A DNA stretch of 64,000 nt, from assembly GCA_029204225.1 (NCBI GenBank), contig CM055098.1, positions 18,943,303-19,007,302 of the forward strand, written 5' to 3'. Made by a program: the position numbers and the translations under genes. The first letter of the stretch is position 1, and every line of letters starts with the position of its first letter. The stretch comes from Diphasiastrum complanatum (lineage: Eukaryota > Streptophyta > Lycopodiopsida > Lycopodiales > Lycopodiaceae). Shown here in pieces: positions 57,961 to 64,000 of the stretch. The notes beneath the pieces were generated by a model, which searched no databases, was not told the origin of the DNA, and was given only the letters and a program-made list of their open reading frames with translations.

Positions 57961-58541
57961 ATTAGCTGCTCCTATTTCTACATTTTATATAGCAAGAGAT
58001 CAGCAAGTTAGCTCTCTCAAGCCTGCGAGCTTGGACACTCTTAAACATTCTAGCTCACTTCTTTAGAGTTGATTAGAGATTGCTATTGCACTCACTCCTT
58101 ATTAGCATTGCGTTAAATTCAGACTTTTATTTAGTCACTCAGAGATAGCTTAGAGTACGCGGCTTCGATCCGCAAACTTGTTGTACTCACTTACATCTGT
58201 TTTATTTCATACTGAATCAAAACTATCTTCTTATTGCGTTCAGCTTCGTCTTAGAATGTATGTGTTTCTGTAATTCTTTGCGACTGATTATTTGTCTAGT
58301 AATTCAATGCTAAATGTTTGGATACGTAATCACTATAGTACTAATGATTTCAAAGTTGGTTACTATAAGATCTAATGTGACTTCTATGACTATTGTTTTG
58401 TTCGAAATTGATAGGCGTAGTCATGCATAGAGAAAGAGGAAGATAGTTTATTCCGCTGCGCACGATAAGTTTTTATTCTTGTCGTTCGAATTCTTTTTAT
58501 TCGAATCTTATTCGACCTATCTTTTACACACCTCTTTCCAA
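57961..58541 (+). repeat. H1: LTR-like repeat, inverted relative to H2
   Basis: Aligns in reverse orientation with 61290-61878. Shared landmarks in order: AGCTCTCT, GATAGCTTAGAGTAC, CTTAGAATGTATG, GATTTCAAAGTTGGTTRCTA, TTGATAGGCGYAGTCATGCA, TTTATTCCGYTGCGC and CACCTCTTTCCAA. The density of differences points to age. No coding sequence inside. Confidence 0.75.
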
Positions 58542-59480
58542 CATTGATACCATGTGGACATTCAAAAAATTTAACGTTCATCATTCACTAGAATAGCAAA
58601 AGAGCAATCACAAAACCTCCTGGTAAAACAATACAAGAAGCTCACTGATGCTGGTAACTGAAAGCCAAAGGCCAATAGTCATTGAATGCGTAAAACCAAC
58701 TACTAATGAACATTGTACCCAATCATTGCCCTTAACTAAAGTGTATAGCAAAAATTACCCTACAATATTCAAAAAGGGCCAAATTGCCCAATATAGATTA
58801 CAATGTAATTAGGCTTGTAAAGTGCCATATATATCATCAATGTCGTTGCATGATATTGTTATAACCTTAATTAACCTTTGTATGCTCATAGATACAGTTC
58901 GAATCTTTCACAATCATTGTGATATCTTTCATGTAAGTATGCTTTGTTTTTGCATTTATCCTAGTGAGTCTTTTGATCACAAACTCTATGTTATCTTGCA
59001 AGTTTGTGTTTAGTGATGGAATTGGCAAGGACACATTCAACAACCTTTGGTGCAATGGGATGATAGACCTCTTGACGAGACATGAAAGTCCTTGGATGTT
59101 TTTACACATACGTTACTACTTTAGGAGCAAGCTCATGCTCTTTATATTGTTATTAAAAAACTGTTTTGCCATTGTTAGTGTTGTACATGTTCCACTTTAA
59201 GCTAGAGATTTGATTTTTTCTCTGAAGAAGTTATTCACATTGAATATTTGTTGTTTCTACTAGTTCGAGGACAACTGCATTCTCTACACTAGGCTACTAT
59301 AATATTTCATGGAACTATATTTTCACAAATGTAGAGGTACAAAAGTAAAGTATGCAGCATAAGGCCCATCTAGTTTCATAGCCTAGAAAGTCAAACTATA
59401 CAAACAGCAAAACAAAATTATAGCACGTCATGTAGGGAGGTAGTCCAAGATAGATAACTAATATGCATGAGAAAAGTAGC
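58542..59480. other. No gene recognised
   Basis: A minus-strand TGGTATCAATG at 58545-58555 resembles a weak primer site, but no LTR could be confirmed. The rest is unassigned. Confidence 0.4.
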
Positions 59481-61215
59481 AAAACGGAAACAAGCAGAAG
59501 CCGTGAGAGAGGGGGCTGGTCCCTCAAAAACTTGCTAGTTCTGAACCGTCCAAATCTTCCATAGGGCTACTAACCTACAGACATGGCAAAAGGTCAGAAT
59601 AGAACGATCAATGTCAGAGGAATCATCGCCCAGCAGAATGGTGTCAATTCCAAGAGAAAAGGGGAAGCCCCAAGTGACGAAGGCAATGCACAAGCTCTGT
59701 TCATAGTGCTCTGTGACAATGAAAAAATAGGTGCTCTGCAGTTTCCTCCTCCAACTGGCAAATCAGACAAAAGGCAGTTGTTCAAAAAGGGCCACTTAGC
59801 TAACAAGGGCACGGACTTTGTGAGGATACGGTAGGCAAGGTACCTTAGCTTCCCTATAGGGAGGGAGTGGCAGTGGATAGTCTTTTACGCCAACAGGAGG
59901 GCAAGTTAGTAAGAGCCCAAAGGGAATTAAGGTAGGTAGGAAAAAGGGAAGGGTGCCAACGAGTGCATGGAATGATAGCTGATTAGGGCTGGGTCTAAGG
60001 GAGATGCCCAACCATCCAGATAAATCAGAGAAGAAGGGGCAATGTGTAGACCAATTGTAGAGGACGAAGTGGGAAAAAAGAGAGAACATTGGAAGGCAAA
60101 ATTTGACACAATGGAACATGGACAAGCTGACACAAGGTGGTAAGTCCCTTGGAGGCCAAGGAAGAGGCAAGACGTGGGTGAGCAGAGAAAAGAGGGAGAG
60201 AAGAGGAGGAAAAAGGGAAAAGGTCTAGATTGGCTCATCGGGAGGCAAGATCGAGGTGTCAGTCCAAGAGAGGAGGGAGCGGAAGTCAAGGAAGACAAGG
60301 GCTAGATTCCTGAAAACGGAAGGGGCTTTAAAGCGAAAGTGGCAGCCAAAGAGAGAAGTTTAGAGAAAAGAGGAAGGAGCTTAAGCAGGGAGGGAACCAC
60401 GACAGAAGAAGCAAGGTAAGAAAGAAGAAGAGAGTTCCAATGCTGGGAAGGATGTGTAAGAGCAGAAAGGCGACGAAGCACCAAGGATTTATTATTGTGA
60501 GAGGGGTCAGGGATGCCAAGGCCTTTGTCAACCGTGGCGGCTGTACAGACAGCCCAGGGAAGCAGAGGTCGCTTCCTTGCCCAAAGGAATTGACAAATAA
60601 TCTTGGCGAGGGAATCATGGAGGGAGTGGGTGGTTATAAAGATAGAGGAGAAATAAACAAGGTAGTCTGAAAGAATATGTCTAACAACCAATACCCTGGA
60701 AAAAGACATAAAAGAAGGGTTCCATAAACAAGCTTCCCGGTAAAGCACTGGAGAAACCAGCCGGTACGCTTGGAAGAGGTGAGTAGAATACCAAAGGAGA
60801 TGCCAAGGAGACAGGTGACCATACCATGAGGGACAATCCGAATACCCAAGGAGGATACCCAAGAAGGGGTAATGGCAACAATAATATGAGAAGCGACAAG
60901 GAGCTATAGCAGAATTTTACAAACAGGGAGAGAAGGTGTCAAACATGGGTCTCTGAGAGAAAGGACATGAGGATGACATCATCAACAAAGAGCTGGTGAA
61001 AAAGAGGGCCTAGGGGTGAAAAAACAAGAGCAATTTGACGAATGGAAGGAGCGTGATGGAGAGCACGGGAAAGGGGTTCTGTGGCGATGGCGAAGAGCAT
61101 AGGTGAGAGTGGATAGCCTTGGCGGATACCGCGGGGACGGGGGGGGGGAAGAAGAGAGAGGAGAGGCATCCATTAAGGAGAATCCTTGAAGAAGAAGAAT
61201 AATAATAAAGGGCCC
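59480..61215 (-). mobile_element. L1-like non-LTR retrotransposon (LINE) relic
   Basis: Minus strand, 5'-truncated, many frameshifts. RT core at 61190-60939: ILLNGCLSSLF, RGIRQGYPLSPMLFAIATEP and FVDDVILMS (catalytic FxDD). RT thumb/connection at 60862-60302: VVRHILSDYLVYFSSIFITT, LAKIICQFLWARKR, GLGIPDPSHNNKSLVLRRLS, ALTHPSQHWNSLLLS. Zinc-binding zf-RVT domain at about 59770-59690: CLICQLEEETAEHLFFHCHR. No endonuclease domain or ORF1 is left. No poly-A tail or target duplication was found. Confidence 0.85.
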
Positions 61216-61289
61216 GACCTAAGCAATACTTAATTCTAAACTAAAAAAATGTAGCCATATCGTGTGTCGTGATGCACTTCCTAACTCTA

Positions 61290-61878
61290 TTGGAAAGAGG
61301 TGAAGTGAGTTAGTTCGATAAGTCGAAGATGTAAGTGACCTATTGAGCGCAACGGAATAAACCTTTTTTCCTAATGCATGACTGCGCCTATCAATATTGA
61401 ACAAAGCTATAATGACAGAAGTCACGTTCTAGCAACCAACTTTGAAATCGTTAGCACTAAAGTGATTTTGTAGCCAAACAATGATGTATTGAATATTGCA
61501 AGGTTGATGTATTCAACAAAATAGACAAAACAATAAGAGATTTATTAGTTACAAATAACTACAGAGAAGCATACATTCTAACATGATATTGAAGGACATA
61601 GATTGATTCAATAAGTAGCATACAAATCAGATGATGAGAGCACAAAACATTAGCGGAAGAAACCGTGTACTCTAAGCTATCTTTGAGTAACTGAAAACCA
61701 TGTCTGATGCACTTCCGTTGACAAGCAGTAAGCGCTAATAGCAATACTCTAATAGAACTCTAAAAGAGATGTTGAGCTAGAGAGCTAAGTTAGAGCTTAA
61801 GAGAGCTAGAGAAGTCTTTGATGATCAGCTATTTACTAAAGCAATTAACGTGTGGATCCACAATAGGACAGCTAATCA
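61290..61878 (-). repeat. H2: inverted partner of H1
   Basis: Reverse complement matches H1 over its full length. Lies 75 bp beyond the truncated LINE end. H1 and H2 in opposite orientation cannot be the two LTRs of one normal element. Confidence 0.75.
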
Positions 61879-63364
61879 GGCCGCAATCGCATTTGGTAAA
61901 TGGCCATTTGCACTGTCATCCATCCAGTTAGGACTTCCCGAAAATTTACTTGCAAAGTGGTTAGGGCAAGTCTTTAGCTTCATATGAAGTGGAACAATAA
62001 CTGTCATTCTTCGACATGTCGACTCCTTCAACTTTCGTCGACGTCGTCGATAAGTCGGATGATGTCCGATATGTCGGAGCCATTGTTGAGCAATTCTGTG
62101 TAAAAACATGAATAAAATTGCAAAACTGGATAATGAAGTGGATGAAAATTAAAGATCGATTATTCGGATGAATCACTCCGATAGTAAAATAATCCAGCAA
62201 ACTCAAGTTACAATTTAATAGCTAATGTTTACTTCACATTGTCATCTCTTTTAAAGCTCACATTAAAGATAATTTGTTTTAGTTGGGAGTGTTATGGACA
62301 CACATTTCAGATGTACATTTGTATACATTGAGATTCACAACCTATTTTTGTTGCCATTTTACTATTCTTGGGCCTAAACACAAAGTTTGCTTTCAAGCAT
62401 AATGCAATTTAACGGGTGCAATCCTTTTGGGTGAATATTACTTTTCTTGTCTCCCTCATTTTGGAGATTTTGGCCACTTTCACATTTCTAAATCAGTATT
62501 CATAGGAGCTAAAAACACTCATTGGTTAATTGATTGATTTGGTCATTCAAGCTCTTAGTTGGAGAGTGTTATTTAAGGACATCGGAAAGAAGCCTGCCTA
62601 GGATATGTGTAGTTTACAATTTACATTTGAGTTTTTTTTGCTGGAGATTGCTTTGTGAATTCTGTTTTGTACTTTATTTAATACTAAAATATTTGTGATT
62701 GAGATTCATAACACACCAAGAGACATAAGTTAACGCCACGCAAATAAGACTTGAATCCAAATATTATAACTAAAGACATCCAATTTAAAAACTTTTAATG
62801 ATTCATTGTATCTCCCCTTCACAAATAACAAAGGTAAACAACAAACGAACATTGACAAGAGCGTGCAAGACATTTACTTGACAAAGTACCTACAATTATC
62901 AAGTTCAACTCTAAGCAAAGAATATCTATATAAGAGCAAGATGCAACTAATTGAATAATTTTGGCCTCTCCATGTGTTGGGCTTCCATGTGTGATGGGCC
63001 TTCTACTTTATTTTATTGTCTTTTAGGGTTTTAAGGACTAGTTTGTGGAAATTATACCTCCCCTCAAATCAGATGATAATAGTGCGACTTAACACATGAT
63101 GTGAATCTAGATAGGTATTCTTAAGGGTGGGTATTGAAACTTCATACCTTGTATATATTAAAAATCTTTATACATATCTTTTGGTCTTAATACAAGAGAA
63201 AAAATAAATAAGACCATATAAGGGAGTCTAGGCTATAGATTTTGCCCACCATACTGAGAGATCCTCAGTTTAACCAAAATTTTCTTACATTCTGAAGCAC
63301 TTTGATATACAAGTATGTGTTTAGAGTCACTGACAACTTATACATATCATCATTCTACTTGATT
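61879..63364. other. Intergenic DNA, no gene recognised
   Basis: AT-rich; probably includes the 3' flank of the gene at 63365. No sustained frames or known motifs. Confidence 0.5.
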
Positions 63365-63546
63365 TTATTCCTTTTTGAATTCTGCCTCTCTTGCCAGAGC
63401 AGAGATGTAATTTAAATCAAGAACACCTTTTGCTCCCCAACCTCTCGATCCTGGGTGGACTTGTGGTCTGAACTTCTCATACAAAATGTATCCTACTTTT
63501 CCAATTTCATCAGGAGAATATTTGCATGCCAAAGTTGCCATGGCTT
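63365..63546 (-). CDS. Terminal exon of a host gene, family unknown
   Basis: The minus strand shows a good acceptor (T-rich TGTGTTTTGTTTTG, then GATTGCAG) followed by an open exon that ends with a stop at 63365. It encodes EAMATLACKYSPDEIGKVGY, LYEKFRPQVHPGSRGWGAKG and VLDLNYISALAREAEFKKE. The sequence is well ordered and charged, with a Gly-Trp-Gly motif, and looks conserved; I cannot name the family. Upstream exons lie beyond the right edge; 63547-64000 is intron-like, with no further exon recognised. Confidence 0.55.
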
Positions 63547-64000
63547 CTGCAATCAACCCCACAAAACAAAACACAGCTAGTAAGAAATTACTGGTCAGCA
63601 CACAATACAATACTCTCTGACAAAATGAGCCCTTTATTATCTTGATATAAATTATACAATAAGAAAGAGGCACTTCAAAGCACAAACCTTCATGTATCTA
63701 AGAGATTGATTAAAAGAAATATATCAGCAAAGGCCCATGAAGTGCACTCCCACTTGAATAACAGGCCTTGATGCTTATGGCAGAAGGGAAGGTGTTCTTC
63801 AATAATCCTTTATGAAAGAAGTGAAGTAGTTATAACTGAACTGAAATTCGTTTGTGAGGGTTGGAATGAGAGGTTACTGGAGATCGTACTAAAAGAGAGG
63901 CAGAAGGTAGCAGAGAAAAACAATAAGCCCCGATTTTAAAAAATCCAAGCTTAACTGCCAATGAAGAACAGTGAATGAAAGAAAATGATCATTTTGGAAT

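Noticed and set aside
59796-60298. Two overlapping minus-strand frames of more than 120 codons as a host gene
   Set aside because: They lie between the LINE RT thumb and its zf-RVT motif and are frame-shifted LINE sequence.

Overview
The window is nuclear DNA of a land plant with a large, repeat-rich genome. It shows Ty1/copia retrotransposons primed by initiator tRNA-Met, canonical GT-AG intron signals, a plant-specific SAG20/WI12-type gene, an L1-like LINE and long low-complexity tracts. The Penelope-like element relic would fit a gymnosperm or an early-diverging plant lineage, but the sequence does not settle the species. Only two host loci are credible: one complete single-exon gene (SAG20/WI12-like, 7908-8450, minus strand) and the last exon of a gene running off the right edge (63365-63546, minus). 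Almost everything else is mobile DNA or its debris.

Layout. 1-5943: copia element A1 (minus), cut by the window start. 5944-9279: unassigned DNA, the SAG20-like gene, and a 500-bp GC-rich element T1 with a perfect 9-bp target duplication just upstream of that gene's TATA box. 9280-18160: intergenic DNA with an old 580-bp tandem duplication, a 31-bp minisatellite, a copia C fragment (C3), a weak coding-like patch and a lone retroelement primer site. 18161-24446: element T2, a second copy of the T1 family, split by the near-intact copia element B1 (18570-24373).

27300-47023 is a deep nest. An old gag-like zinc-knuckle gene is interrupted by copia B2 (27856-45657). B2 is split inside its reverse transcriptase by a 12-kb block (32050-44063). 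That block holds remnants of element E, a spliced-looking gene fragment and copia C1 (minus). The LTR of C1 is in turn split by copia D (36079-41736). Several host reading frames can be rejoined across the insertions, which gives the order of events. 47733-54441 is composite copia C2: its outer LTRs enclose an inverted copy of the C1/D junction and a copia F fragment.

54442-64000: a (GA)n tract, a degenerate Penelope-like reverse transcriptase (55001-56870, minus), a pair of inverted LTR-like repeats (57961-58541 and 61290-61878) around an L1-like LINE relic (about 59480-61215, minus), and the terminal host exon.

The elements do not act together as a pathway; the relations are structural (nesting, inverted duplication, captured patches). 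The points most worth following are the Penelope-like relic, the T1/T2 family with its CACGTG boxes in front of a stress-type gene, the B2 fragment excised from RNase H and found inverted in its own LTR, and the unusual ORF with a repeated module in element D.
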